Below are positions 47,904 through 58,200 of a stretch of DNA of 64,000 nt, piece after piece (position 1 is the first letter of the stretch; every line of letters begins with the position of its first letter). The translations under genes and the position numbers were made by a program. Source of the stretch: Fulvitalea axinellae (GTDB lineage: Bacteria > Bacteroidota > Bacteroidia > Cytophagales > Cyclobacteriaceae); contig NZ_AP025316.1 of the NCBI RefSeq assembly GCF_036492835.1, positions 372,001 through 436,000 on the forward strand, written 5' to 3'. The notes under the pieces are model-generated. The model searched no databases. It had not been told where the DNA came from and was given only the letters and a program-made list of their open reading frames with translations.

Positions 47904-48360
47904 TTATAGTATTGTGGTTTTCTTCTTAAATATACCGGTATCTTGACCAGTGGATTATTTCCCGATAAAATATCGTGTCTTGAGAGCCGTATGAGACCGT
48001 TTTGGTCATACAGGCCGATATTTTACGTCAGGTGCTGGAAAAGGTTTCGGTTAAGACCGAGTTTCCTAAATGAGGACGCAAGTTAGTTACATTTGTTTTG
48101 GCAGAATATGACCGATATCATCAAAACCGGGGCTGTTAAATAGGAAAAGTCAGTAGAAGCTTTCGGTCCTGTTTCTTTTGGGCACATGGTGCCATTTTCG
48201 GCGAGAATGACGGAGGTGTTTGTATTGGATATTCCCGTGTTTGACTTTGGGCTTGCTGAGTGGCGGTCTTTTTTTGGTGCTGTCGAAACCTCGGAGACTT
48301 TGTCTTTGGGGATTAGGCAAAAACAGAACCCGCAAAAGGGGGCTGTTGTTGGGCAAAACA

Positions 48361-48384
48361 AAAGGGCGCCGATTAGCGCCCCTT
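48361..48384 (-). terminator. Hairpin downstream of the phosphatase lipoprotein gene
   Basis: AGGGCGC and GCGCCCCT pair imperfectly around CGATTA; on the minus strand the sequence CTTTTGTTTTG follows, as expected for an intrinsic terminator of the upstream phosphatase gene. Confidence 0.6.
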
Positions 48385-48405
48385 GTTATTCCATTTAGTT
48401 GAACC

Positions 48406-48427
48406 TTAGTAAAGGACTCTTTACTAA
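48406..48427. repeat. Small inverted repeat related to the heptad family
   Basis: TTAGTAAAG and CTTTACTAA form a perfect nine-pair inverted repeat starting four bases beyond the phosphatase stop. The AGTAAAG core is the same as in the heptad repeats, but the seven-base phase is not extended here. Confidence 0.45.
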
Positions 48428-48430
48428 AAT

Positions 48431-49693
48431 TTAATTTTTATCAATGACCATAGAGTCCATGACTTCTCCGTTGAAGGAGTTGATTACTTTCATCTCAAGA
48501 CGACGGCCGTCTACGCTGAAAAGGCTGAAGTGCCCGTCGTGGGCGGCTTTGGCTACGATTGGTCCGTGGTCGCAGTTGTCCGGATCCGGCGCCCAGTTGC
48601 GATTCAGTTTTCCGCCCGCTCCGGTAGTGATACTGATAAATCCGTCCTTGATTTCCGGATAAGTGTTGAGTGAATCCGCCGAGAATTGCGGAATTACGTT
48701 GCCGTCTTTGTCGTAAGGCTTCAGGCGCTCGTAAGTGTGGGCGTGTCCATTCAGGAGCAAGTCCACATTATTGCGGGCGAAGACCTCGTAAAGGTCGATC
48801 ACGTGCTTGTTATCGCTTTTGTAAGAGCAAGTTTTGCCGTTGTGGTGCAGGTATACCACAATCCAGTCGTATTTTCCTTGGGCGTCGGCCAAGTCTTTCT
48901 CAAGCCACTTCACCTGCTTTTCAGGCTCGTAGAAATCGCCGTTACGCGAGTCAAGCGCTACGAAGTGCGTGTTTTGGTAATCGAAGCTGAAGTAGTGCTC
49001 GTTGCCAGGCAAGATCCACTCTTGGTCGAAATTGTCTTTCGGATTTGTTCCCCAGTCGTGGTTACCCAAGGCCGGGTAAAACGGAATATTACGCATGATC
49101 GACCTCATGGGGAAGAAGAAGTTCTTTTCGTAATTCTCGCTTTCGCCCTTGTAATAAACAATGTCGCCGAGGCCGATACCGAAGTCAGGGCGTACGGGCA
49201 GGTCGTTGATTCGGCCCGCTGTTACATCGGGAAATCCTTTTTTATGGATATGTTGCCCGATATCGCCCATGGCGTAGTAAGAGTATTTGTTGGTGCCTTT
49301 GGCCGGTTCGGTTCTCAGGTAATATTCTTCGCCGAAGGCCAAAAGTGAATCGTTGCTGTAAACCTTATAAAAATATTTGGTACCAGGCTTCAGGCCTTTG
49401 AGCTTGACGATGTTCATGGAGTTGACGCGCTGGTCTTCCACAATGCCAGTGGCCGTTAGATTCATGTTTTCCGGACTGGTACCGTACACTACCTTACATT
49501 CTTTCGCCACTCCGTTGGTTTTCCATGTTACGGTGGCGCTGTCGCCCCAAGCCATTTGCAGGTACGGTTGTCTTTTGAGTTCCAGTCCTTCGCTGGAGAG
49601 TGTGCTTTTTTTCTCTTGGGCACACGAAAAAGTCAGGAGAGCCCCGGCTACGAATGCCAGCGCTTTTCCTTTTCTGTTCATTAGGTTGAACAT
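48431..49693 (-). CDS. Purple acid phosphatase-like lipoprotein
   Basis: A 420-residue metallophosphoesterase. The lipobox LTFSC puts the lipidated Cys at 24, so it is anchored in the envelope. A fibronectin-III-like domain (about 36-125) precedes the catalytic domain, as in purple acid phosphatases. The five metal-binding blocks are present: MGDIG, GLGDIVYY (GDxxY, whose Tyr gives the Fe3+ charge-transfer in the family), GNHD, VVYLHHN (VxxH) and NGHAHTYER (GHxH). It should release phosphate from organic esters outside the cytoplasm. Met5 is an alternative start that also keeps the lipoprotein signal. Single gene. Confidence 0.92.
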   Translation of the reverse strand: MFNLMNRKGKALAFVAGALLTFSCAQEKKSTLSSEGLELKRQPYLQMAWGDSATVTWKTNGVAKECKVVYGTSPENMNLTATGIVEDQRVNSMNIVKLKGLKPGTKYFYKVYSNDSLLAFGEEYYLRTEPAKGTNKYSYYAMGDIGQHIHKKGFPDVTAGRINDLPVRPDFGIGLGDIVYYKGESENYEKNFFFPMRSIMRNIPFYPALGNHDWGTNPKDNFDQEWILPGNEHYFSFDYQNTHFVALDSRNGDFYEPEKQVKWLEKDLADAQGKYDWIVVYLHHNGKTCSYKSDNKHVIDLYEVFARNNVDLLLNGHAHTYERLKPYDKDGNVIPQFSADSLNTYPEIKDGFISITTGAGGKLNRNWAPDPDNCDHGPIVAKAAHDGHFSLFSVDGRRLEMKVINSFNGEVMDSMVIDKN

Positions 49694-50079
49694 GATGCGT
49701 ATGTATTAAAGTACAACAAAATATATCCGAGGATCCATGGCTTATTGTTATAGCGTAGAACACCATGGGGTTTGGATATGGGGCCAAAGTACTAAATTAT
49801 TTTCCCAATTGGCCGAATTAAAACGGATAGAGACGCATTTGAGCGAAGAATATGTGTCGGGAACCTTGCCGAAATCCAAAAAAAATATTTAGCGCTAATA
49901 TGGCGTATGTATTCTCGTGTTTTTTGTCGCTGTCAGAGGGATTCGATTCGTGTGTATTCTTTATCTCAAATGTTTTTGTGCGTCGATTTTGACTTTAGTT
50001 TCGATCCATTGGCCGAAATCCCTAAGGGACCTTTGGGTAGATTTGGATTAACGGATTTTTGACGGTTAATTTTTTTAAG
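49694..50079. other. Intergenic region between divergent phosphatase and sulfatase genes
   Basis: This 386-base AT-rich stretch must contain both promoters. I saw no repeat, no clear -33/-7 pair and no believable gene. Confidence 0.45.
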
Positions 50080-51549
50080 ATGATTAGAGAGAAAATTTCG
50101 ATAGCGTCGGTAGCTTTGGCCTTGGCTGGTCAAGTATCGTGCATGGCGCCGAAGGAAGAGAGCGAGGGACCGTACAATGTGCTGTTCATAACCGTGGATG
50201 ACTTGGGCCAAAGGCTGGGCGCATACGGAGACAATCAGGTGCATACGCCGAACATTGACCAACTGGCCTCTCGAGCGGCACTTTTTGAGAATGCTTATTG
50301 CGCCATACCGATTTGCATGGGTTCGCGCGCTTGTGCGCTGACAGGGGTGCACGCTCTTTCGCCGAACGTGAAGAACGGACTGCGCAGGGCGGATTCGCAA
50401 CTCGGGGGAGCGACGGCGTTGCCGAAGTTGTTGAAAGGCCAAGGGTATTATACTATATCAAACGGAAAGGTGTTCCATGATCGAGATGATTCGGAAGACA
50501 GTTGGAGCGAGCCGGCTTGGCGCCCGCAGATAGAGGGCAAGAAGTGGCTGGACCCGGATTCGGAGAATTACCAGAAATACAGCAGTTACTCTTTTAAGGA
50601 TCCGAAAACCAAAAAAAGAAAGAAAGTGGAAGGCTACCGCGGGCCGATAGTGGAAGGAGCCGACGTGCCAGACAGCGCATATTTTGACGGAAAGGTATTG
50701 GAGCGTTCCCTGATCGATTTGCGGAGGCTCAAAAAGAAAGGTCAGCCGTTTTTTCTGGCGGTTGGTTTCGTGAAACCGCACTTGCCGTTTTACGCTCCGA
50801 AGAAATATTGGGATATGTATGACCGGGAGGCCATCAAGGTAGCCGGGAATACGGATAAGCCTTTGAACCTACCGAAACAGGTACGGGGCTCAAGGGAATA
50901 TACGATGTACCATCACCGTAATTTGGCCGACAGTACGGTGGAATTTCACAAGATGGCCAGACACGGTTATTACGCTGCGGTGAGTTATGTTGATAGCCTG
51001 TTGGGGCGTTTGATGGACGAACTGAAAGCCCAAGGTTTGGACAAAAACACGGTAGTGGTTTTCTGGGGCGACCATGGTTTTCATCTGGGTGAGCATAGTT
51101 TCTGGGGTAAACATAACGTAATGTCGAATGCCCTTTCGATTCCGATGATGGTCCGGATGCCGGGGCAGGAGAAGTCGGTTCGGGTATCCGTGCCGGCCAA
51201 TGCTTCCGACCTTTATCCTACGGTTTGCGAGCTTTTGGGCGTAACCATTCCCGATCATGTGGGAGGAAACAGCTTGGTTCCGTATTTTAAAGGTCAAGGC
51301 AAGCCTACGCAGGCCGGTTACTCTTTTGCCCGTTGGCAAGGTGCGGATGTGGTGATGGACGGACGGTATGTATATTCCGAATGGCGCAAGGAAGGCAAAG
51401 TGATCGCGAAAATGCTTTACAATCATAAAAAGGATCCGGAAGAGAATAACAATGTAGCCCATGATCCGGTGTACGCTTCGACGGTGAAAGAGCTTTCAAA
51501 AGCGCTGGATGCGGAAAGGAAGCATCAAGCGACTGTGTATCCTAAGTAA
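50080..51549 (+). CDS. Exported S1-family sulfatase with atypical CMGSR maturation motif
   Basis: A 489-residue type I sulfatase related to the one at 263-1723. The ATG at 50080 is preferred over an in-frame TTG at 50059. The signal region ends AGQVSC, so Cys21 could be lipidated, though QVSC is a poor lipobox. YNVLFITVDDLGQ supplies metal ligands, and WGDHGFHLGEH the later ones. The maturation site is C79-M-G-S-R83 followed by ACALTG: the Pro of CxPSR is replaced by Gly, while Cys, Ser and Arg are kept. It is otherwise full length, so either the enzyme is matured from a variant motif or activity is reduced. Substrate unknown. Confidence 0.9.
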   Translation: MIREKISIASVALALAGQVSCMAPKEESEGPYNVLFITVDDLGQRLGAYGDNQVHTPNIDQLASRAALFENAYCAIPICMGSRACALTGVHALSPNVKNGLRRADSQLGGATALPKLLKGQGYYTISNGKVFHDRDDSEDSWSEPAWRPQIEGKKWLDPDSENYQKYSSYSFKDPKTKKRKKVEGYRGPIVEGADVPDSAYFDGKVLERSLIDLRRLKKKGQPFFLAVGFVKPHLPFYAPKKYWDMYDREAIKVAGNTDKPLNLPKQVRGSREYTMYHHRNLADSTVEFHKMARHGYYAAVSYVDSLLGRLMDELKAQGLDKNTVVVFWGDHGFHLGEHSFWGKHNVMSNALSIPMMVRMPGQEKSVRVSVPANASDLYPTVCELLGVTIPDHVGGNSLVPYFKGQGKPTQAGYSFARWQGADVVMDGRYVYSEWRKEGKVIAKMLYNHKKDPEENNNVAHDPVYASTVKELSKALDAERKHQATVYPK

Positions 51550-51612
51550 GCTCTATTCTTTACGGGTTGAGGCTTGGTTTAGCCATTTGTTGTGATATGT
51601 TTTAGCATCTGA

Positions 51613-51650
51613 TTCCCTTTCGGATAAAAATTCTGGAAGGGATTTTTTTT
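51613..51650 (+). terminator. Terminator after the third sulfatase
   Basis: TCCCTTTC and GGAAGGGA pair over seven of eight positions about 60 bases after the stop and are followed by a run of eight T. Confidence 0.65.
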
Positions 51651-52210
51651 GTTTTCACCTCAGCGGAAGTGTTTTGATAGTGAGCCGAAAAGATATTATC
51701 GTTATCGTTATTTTTAACAAATTCGAAAAATATTGGTCTTATTGGACTGATTACAAACGTTATAAAAACGGGGCTTACTTTTCCTTTTTCATTATTTAGC
51801 TTATTCCGGTTTAAGATGGACTAAGAGCCATTTGTATTTATTCGATGGCGAAATAATTATATGGGCTGATTCGGCTTTTAATGTTACTTTTTTTGAGCGC
51901 TTTCCAAAAAACAGGGTATTTAATTCTTCTAATTAAAGAGAAGATTCTCAAGCGTTTTTCAAGTTGAAAGCTTCGATACCTAAGCGAAAAGGAAACCGAA
52001 TAGTTCAATATATGGCTTGTGTGTGTGTTGGTGTAATGTGTTGCGTACTATAATAATTTGATTTTGTTAAAAAAGCCCGCGGATAGATAATAATGATTAT
52101 AGTAGCATATGTAATTATCGATTTAATAATAAAAGTTAAGTAGTGGATAGTAAATTTAAAATGTCATAACAAAACAGCTGTCATAATGGCAATGAAATCA
52201 TATATCTTCA

Positions 52211-52218
52211 TACATTTG
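52211..52218 (+). promoter_or_regulatory. Bacteroidota -7 promoter element upstream of the M16 gene
   Basis: TACATTTG is an exact TAnnTTTG match. Initiation a few bases downstream would place the transcript start almost at the left arm of the leader inverted repeat, 100 bases before the ATG. A canonical -33 TTG is not present at the expected distance. Confidence 0.5.
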
Positions 52219-52221
52219 TAA

Positions 52222-52297
52222 ATGAACTTGACTCTAAACGCCAATTGTTCATTAACGCCGAAAGGCGATTATATCTCAAAAAAGAGTCAAGATTCAT
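52222..52297 (+). promoter_or_regulatory. Candidate structured mRNA leader with alternative folds
   Basis: Fold A pairs CTTGACTCT (52227-52235) with AGAGTCAAG (52283-52291), extended by ATGAA with TTCAT across one bulged base, and encloses CGCC-GAAA-GGCG (52256-52267), a GNRA-capped hairpin. Fold B pairs AATGAAC (52221-52227) with GTTCATT (52247-52253), which competes for the same left arm; GGCG could also pair with an earlier CGCC (52239-52242). No known riboswitch class was recognised. Confidence 0.5.
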
Positions 52298-52325
52298 CGA
52301 TTAATACAAAAATGTAGTGTTGATT

Positions 52326-55139
52326 ATGAGAAGGTGTGAGCGAACCGTATTGCTATTTTTTGGACTTGTCATAGCGTTGGGGACAAGGGGATTTTCACAG
52401 GAAACTTCTGCGGACAGCCCAATACCTTTTAACGCAAAGGCAAAGACTGGGCAACTTGGCAACGGGTTTCGATATTATATGCAGAAAAACGGAATTCCTA
52501 AAAAGGAAGTCCACTTTCGATTGATTATAAATGCGGGGTCAATCTTGGAGACCGAAGAGCAACGAGGCTTCGCACATTTTCTGGAGCATATGGCCTTTAA
52601 TGGCAGTGAGCATTTTCCCGGTAATGGCATGATCGATTATTTGCAATCGATCGGCGTGGAATTCGGGATTGACCTGAACGCTTATACCGGCTATGACGAG
52701 ACGGTGTACATGTTGCCGATGCCGGACAACAAGCCTGAGACGCTGGATCAGGGATTTCATATACTTGGGGATTGGCTTGGTGGACTGAAACTGAACACCG
52801 AAGATATTGACAAGGAGCGTGGTGTGATCTTGGAAGAATGGCGCACCACTATTGGCCTGCAGCAGAGGCTCAAGGACGAAATGTATCCTTTGCTTTACCA
52901 CGGCTCCCGCTATTTGGACCGCCGTCCGATTGGTTTGATGGACGTGGTGACCAAGGAAGGCAACGACGAGGAAATCCGTAAGTTTTACCGTGACTGGTAT
53001 CGTCCGAATTTGGCGACGCTGGTAGTCTCGGGTGATTTTGACGAAGCCGATATGCTCAAAAGAATTGAGGGCACTTTCGGTAAAATGAAAAATCCGGAAA
53101 ACGAGAAGGAGAGAAAGCGTTACGGTGTGCCGAAACACAAGGAGACGTTGGTGAATATCATCCAAGACAAGGAAATCACCACCACATCGGTAAAAATCAT
53201 AAGCAAGTTTCCTCACAAAGAGGAAAAAACACTGGGCGACTTGAAGCGTAGCGTGGTCAACCTGCTCTACACGTACATGGTTAACCAGCGTCTGAACGAT
53301 ATTTTCCAGAAGCCGGGCGCGCCTTTCCTCTATGCGCAGTCTTATGCCACCGCCGCTTCGGGCGGTACGGACCGTTACGTTTCTTTGGCTACCGTAAAAT
53401 CGGGGCAGATAGTCGAAGGAGCCAAGGGATTGGCCAGAGAACTCGCTCGCATCAAGATTTACGGGTTTACCCAAGGAGACTTGGACCGCAAGAAAGAAAT
53501 TCTGCATAAGGATTTTGACCGAGCGGCTATGGAAGAGGACAAGCAGACTTCGGGACAAATCGTGGGGATGCTTTCCAATCACGTTTTGTATGGCGAGGAG
53601 TATGCCGATATTAAATTCAAAAAGGAATTCGTACAGCGGGTACTCAAAGAAATCACCCTTAAGGATATCCAGAATCTGGTAAACGAGTATATCTCCGGTT
53701 CCGAAGAAAACCGTGTGGTTTTGGTCACGGCCCCGGAAGGTGACCCTGTACCTACTAAGGATGAGCTGTTAAAAGGTTTGGCGGAAGTTTCCGACGAAAT
53801 TATTACGGCTTATGAGGGTATGGAAATCGACAAGCCGTTGATGTCCGTGCTTCCCGAACCTGTATCGCCTGTTAAGGACAAACATGATGAGGTATTGGAC
53901 ATCACTACCTTGGAATACGCAAACGGTGTGACGGTAACTTTGAAGTCTACCACATTCAAAAATAACGAAATACGCTTTTCTTCATTAAGGGAAGGCGGTT
54001 ATTCACGGGCTTCTGACGCAAACTTCGATAACGCCTCCATGGCGGCCACTTTGGTAAGCCTTGGCGGGTTGGGCGAATTCGACACTCAGCAAGTGGACCG
54101 TATCAATTCCGGAAAACAGGTTTACGTAGCCCCTTATATGCATCGTTATACGGAGGGTGTTTCCGGTTTTTCATCGAACGAGGATTTCGAGACGCTGTTG
54201 CAATTGACATATCTGACGCACACGGCTCCGCGAAAAGACGTTCCTCAGTTTGAGCATTTCATTTCTAACAAAAAGGAATATAACCGAAAAAGCCTCAATA
54301 ATCCGGATTCGTATTTCACCGACGGGATAAACAAGGTGATGATGCAAAACAGCCCGAGGACAGCCACTTTGCTGACACCGGAAAAGCTGGACAAAATTGA
54401 TCTGGACAAGGCTTTTGACTTCTACGTTTCCCGTTTCGGATCCGCAAGAGGCACTAGATTCTTTATTGTGGGAAGTTTTGAAACGGAGAAAATCAAGCCC
54501 TTGCTGAACCGTTACTTGGGGAGTTTGCCCGGAAATAAAATCAAAGCCGAATTCGTAGATCACGGAGTGAGGCCTCCGAAGACGGCCGAGCGTTTTGATT
54601 TTCCGAAAAACAAGGTGGACAAGTCGAAAGTGATTCTTCGGTTTACGGGGATATACCCGTCGGGGCAAGAGGAGCGCATAGCTATGGGGATGTTGAGCGA
54701 TTTGCTGACCATCCGCCTGACCAAAAAGATCCGTGAGGAATTGGGAGGCGCTTACGCTCCGTTTTCGAACGCTACGGTGATGCAAAGACCTTTCAATCAC
54801 TTCAGGCTGGACGTATATTTCACCTGCAATCCCGATAAGCTCGACACTTTGGTGTCCGCAAGTTTCGGTGAGATTGAGCAACTGAAGAAATCGATTTCCG
54901 AGGAAGATCTCGAAAAGGTGAAAAAGGCGTTGCTCAAAAACAGGGAAAACTCATTGGAAAGCAACGGCTATTGGCGCCGGGTGATGGAAGACCAGTTCAC
55001 TAGGGGCGAAACGGCCAAGGATTTTGAGCGCTACGAAGGCCAAATCAGAAATATCAGCGAGAAGAAGCTGAGAAAACTGGCCAAGAAATATTTCAAGGTG
55101 GACGAGTGCCTTGAGTTTGTGCTTAGCCCAGAGAAGTAG
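52326..55139 (+). CDS. Exported M16-family zinc metallopeptidase (two-domain)
   Basis: A 937-residue insulinase/pitrilysin-type peptidase with a signal peptide (1-25, ending GFSQ). ATG 52326 is preferred over an in-frame GTG at 52317. The active-site H84-F-L-E-H88 lies in RGFAHFLEHMAFNG, and the third zinc ligand is a Glu in DKERGVILEEWR about 75 residues on. The second half is an M16-like domain with RLTKKIREELGGAYAPFS, the substrate-binding R/Y segment, and no zinc motif, as expected for a full-length two-domain enzyme. It degrades peptides in the periplasm. It precedes susC on the same strand by 104 bases; whether it belongs to that locus is uncertain. Confidence 0.94.
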   Translation: MRRCERTVLLFFGLVIALGTRGFSQETSADSPIPFNAKAKTGQLGNGFRYYMQKNGIPKKEVHFRLIINAGSILETEEQRGFAHFLEHMAFNGSEHFPGNGMIDYLQSIGVEFGIDLNAYTGYDETVYMLPMPDNKPETLDQGFHILGDWLGGLKLNTEDIDKERGVILEEWRTTIGLQQRLKDEMYPLLYHGSRYLDRRPIGLMDVVTKEGNDEEIRKFYRDWYRPNLATLVVSGDFDEADMLKRIEGTFGKMKNPENEKERKRYGVPKHKETLVNIIQDKEITTTSVKIISKFPHKEEKTLGDLKRSVVNLLYTYMVNQRLNDIFQKPGAPFLYAQSYATAASGGTDRYVSLATVKSGQIVEGAKGLARELARIKIYGFTQGDLDRKKEILHKDFDRAAMEEDKQTSGQIVGMLSNHVLYGEEYADIKFKKEFVQRVLKEITLKDIQNLVNEYISGSEENRVVLVTAPEGDPVPTKDELLKGLAEVSDEIITAYEGMEIDKPLMSVLPEPVSPVKDKHDEVLDITTLEYANGVTVTLKSTTFKNNEIRFSSLREGGYSRASDANFDNASMAATLVSLGGLGEFDTQQVDRINSGKQVYVAPYMHRYTEGVSGFSSNEDFETLLQLTYLTHTAPRKDVPQFEHFISNKKEYNRKSLNNPDSYFTDGINKVMMQNSPRTATLLTPEKLDKIDLDKAFDFYVSRFGSARGTRFFIVGSFETEKIKPLLNRYLGSLPGNKIKAEFVDHGVRPPKTAERFDFPKNKVDKSKVILRFTGIYPSGQEERIAMGMLSDLLTIRLTKKIREELGGAYAPFSNATVMQRPFNHFRLDVYFTCNPDKLDTLVSASFGEIEQLKKSISEEDLEKVKKALLKNRENSLESNGYWRRVMEDQFTRGETAKDFERYEGQIRNISEKKLRKLAKKYFKVDECLEFVLSPEK

Positions 55140-55189
55140 TGGGATGACCTGAAGGGAAGAAGCTGAATTAAATAATCGGAAATAATCTA

Positions 55190-55223
55190 GGAACCTTTGC
55201 GGAGCTCTGCTTGCGAAGGTTCC
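55190..55223 (+). promoter_or_regulatory. Hairpin in the region before susC
   Basis: GGAACCTTTGC (55190-55200) pairs with GCGAAGGTTCC (55213-55223), one G-U, around a 12-base loop. It ends 20 bases before the susC start and is not followed by a T run, so it looks more like a leader or processing element than a plain terminator. Confidence 0.5.
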
Positions 55224-55243
55224 CAATTCAATATTAGGGAAAT

Positions 55244-58200
55244 ATGGGAAAACGTTTAACTGTGTTAGTTCTCCTGTCCATATTTTTATTGGGCCTAGGG
55301 GATATTACATATGCGCAAAAGCAGCTGACCGTTAAGGGTATCATTACCGATTTGGAAACGGGAGAGGCTCTGATCGGCGTAAACGTTGTTCTGAAGGGAA
55401 CCACCTCCGGCGTAGTGACAAACTATGACGGACAATACAAATTCGGGGGGCTTGTTTCGGAAAACGTTCTGGTGTTTAGCTACATCGGGTATGAAGATCA
55501 GGAAGTGCAAGTGGGCAACCGTACCATCGTGGATATTCAGCTGAAGCCGGAATCGCAGACGCTGGAAGCGGTAATGGTATTTGGCGAGAGCCAAAAGGAT
55601 ACGAGGTCCATTACAGGTTCGGTTTCGAAAATCGATACCAAAGTGTTCTCGGCGGGAACGCCGGCGGGCTCGTTTGACCAGTTGTTGCAGGGGCAGGTTG
55701 CTGGATTGGCGATCCAAGCCAGCGGAGAACCTGGTGAGAAGGCGAAGATCAGGATTCGGGGCAATAACTCTTTTGGAGTACGAGCCAAGGACGACGCCGA
55801 GCTGTCGGCGGCGAACAGGGCAAACGAACCGTTATACATAATGAATGGTACGCCGATTTCGTCGGAAGTGTTTAACACAATCAACCCTGACGACATTGTG
55901 GATATCCGTGTTTTGAAAGACGGTCTTTCGACTGTGGAGTATGGTACGCGCGGTGCGAACGGCGTGATCGAGATCAAAACAAAGCGGGGTATTGTGGGCA
56001 AGACCACTTATAATGTCCGCTATCAGCATACCGTGAAGCCTATTTCGGGCCTTGGGGGAATTGAACTGATGGGATCGGCTGAGAAATTGGCCCTCGAACG
56101 CGAGCTTAGCGTAGTCAGCGGTTTGGGCTTTATCTACTCGCCAAAACCCGGGGACGACGAGGACGTGCTTCTTTACAAACAAAGAAAATACAAAGAGCTG
56201 GAAGGCAAGAATACGGATTGGCTTGAGGAACTTTCACGAGTTGGCCAAGTCAAAGACTTGCAGTTCAGCATGTCAGGCGGTAGCGACGATACCCGTTTCT
56301 ATTTGTCGGGAAGCTACTACGACGAAGAGGGCGGTTACAAAAACTCTTGGGCCAAGCGTTTTACCACAAGGCTGAACTTGGACCATAACCTGAACAAAGA
56401 CATGGCCGTTGGGGTGGACGCCTCAATCGGGCGAAGCCAGCGTTCACAGTCCAAAAGTTCGCCGGCGGCGTTGATCTACACTTTGCAACCTTATGAGACT
56501 CCCGGTAGCGAAGAGTTCATCGCCCGTACGCCGGGTAGCGGAAGCGTGAATTTTGCCGATCCGTTTGACGAACTCTATAAGCAATACGGAGAGAACAACT
56601 CTTGGCGAATCGATTTGAATTCTCGTTTCAACTGGACATTGCAAGATGGGTTGAATGCGAAAGCGTCGGTAGGAATGACATATAACGATACTGAGTACGA
56701 TAATGTCAACTTGCCTAATGAGGATTTTCCAAACCAGACATCGTCAAAGTATCTTGGCTCACTGTCTAAAAACGAGTCAAAGTCGTTGGCCACTAGGGTG
56801 AACCTCGGACTTAATTTTATCCGCAATTATGGTGATCATATGATCACTGCCAGAGCGGGAACAGAATACATCCTGACAAATTACTGGAGCTTCGGATTTA
56901 AGAGTGTCGGACTTTCTCCGAAAGTGGACCCTGTAATAGGAATCAATCCGAATTCCAAAGTCAATTCGAACAAGCGTAGCGAAGCCCTCTTAGGTACTTA
57001 CGCCCAAGCGAGTTACGGATATGATGATCGTTATGATATTTCGGGATCGTTCCGTTATGACGGCTCGTCAATCTTGCCCGAAGACAAACGTTTTGTTTCC
57101 GCTTGGGGTGTCGGTGGAGCTTGGAACGCCAAAAACGAGAGCTGGCTCACCAATACGGAACTGTTTGACCAACTGAAACTGCGGGTTTCGTATGGTGTGA
57201 ACTACAATTCCGGCGGTATTCGTCAAACTTTAGGCTTGCCGTTCTACGACTTTACGGCCAGCGACACTTATCGTGGCCAGCGTACCCTTAACCTTTCGGA
57301 ATTCTACAATCCCGATTTACGTTTCGAAAGAACCAAACAATGGAGTTTGGCCCTTGACTACGGTATTTTGGAACACCGCATTTACGGTACGGTGGAAGTT
57401 TACACCAAAAATACCGACGACTTGTTGGCTTCCATTAGTATCCCGTCCAGTAACGGATACAATGACCTGTTGCAGAATATTGGATCGCTTCGCAACAGAG
57501 GTATTGAGGTACAGGTTAGTGCGGTCAGTGTTCGTACGGACCATTTCCGCTGGACTACTAGCATGAACTTCTCGTACAACGTGAACGAGATTACGGACCT
57601 TTATTCTCAGGAAGAGCTGCGGGTAGGGTCTGAAGGTTATTTCAAAGTGGGCGAACCTGTAAACAGCGCTTTTGTGAAGCACTGGGCGGGAGTGAACCCC
57701 GTGAATGGCCAACCGCTTTACTATAGCCGTGATAATGGGGATCTGATTTACTCCGGACCTGCAAAACAGACTATCGGTTTCGGTACTTATGACCATCCGC
57801 TTACTGGAGGTTTTACCAATATTTTCAATTACAAAGATCTTGAGGTGTCGACCCTGTTCACATTTGCTTGGGGAGGTGTAAACTACAATAACCTCAAGGC
57901 GCTGATGATCCGAAATGTAAAGAACGGAGAAGTTCCCTACGATGGATTTCTCGGCGATATCTGGCTCAAACCCGGTGACGAAAAACCATTGCCGTATCCA
58001 AAATTCTTTACCGGAACTTCGGTTAACTCGCTGTTCTTGGAGAACGCCTCGTACATCCGCTGGAAGAACATCATCGTTCGCTATAACCTTTCGGAAAAGC
58101 TGAATATCAAAGGGGTGCAAGCGATAAAGCTGACAGCCCAGGCTAACAACCTGTTGACTATTACCGGCTATGAGGGTATTGACCCTGAGATTACCGGCGT

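Larger units (their letters stand above)
47904..48430. other. Intergenic region upstream of the pnt operon
   Basis: This 527-base stretch contains overlapping short frames on both strands (48083-48398), none with recognisable protein features. A hairpin and a partial heptad element lie near 48361-48427. No convincing promoter was identified. Confidence 0.5.
51550..52325 (+). other. Long AT-rich region upstream of the M16 peptidase gene
   Basis: This 776-base gap carries a terminator-like hairpin for the sulfatase (51613-51650), a long AT-rich stretch with no gene I can support, a -7 promoter element at 52211 and the structured leader at 52222-52297. Confidence 0.55.

Noticed and set aside
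48083-48398. Overlapping short frames on both strands upstream of the pnt operon
   Set aside because: They overlap one another on opposite strands, overlap a terminator hairpin and show no protein features.
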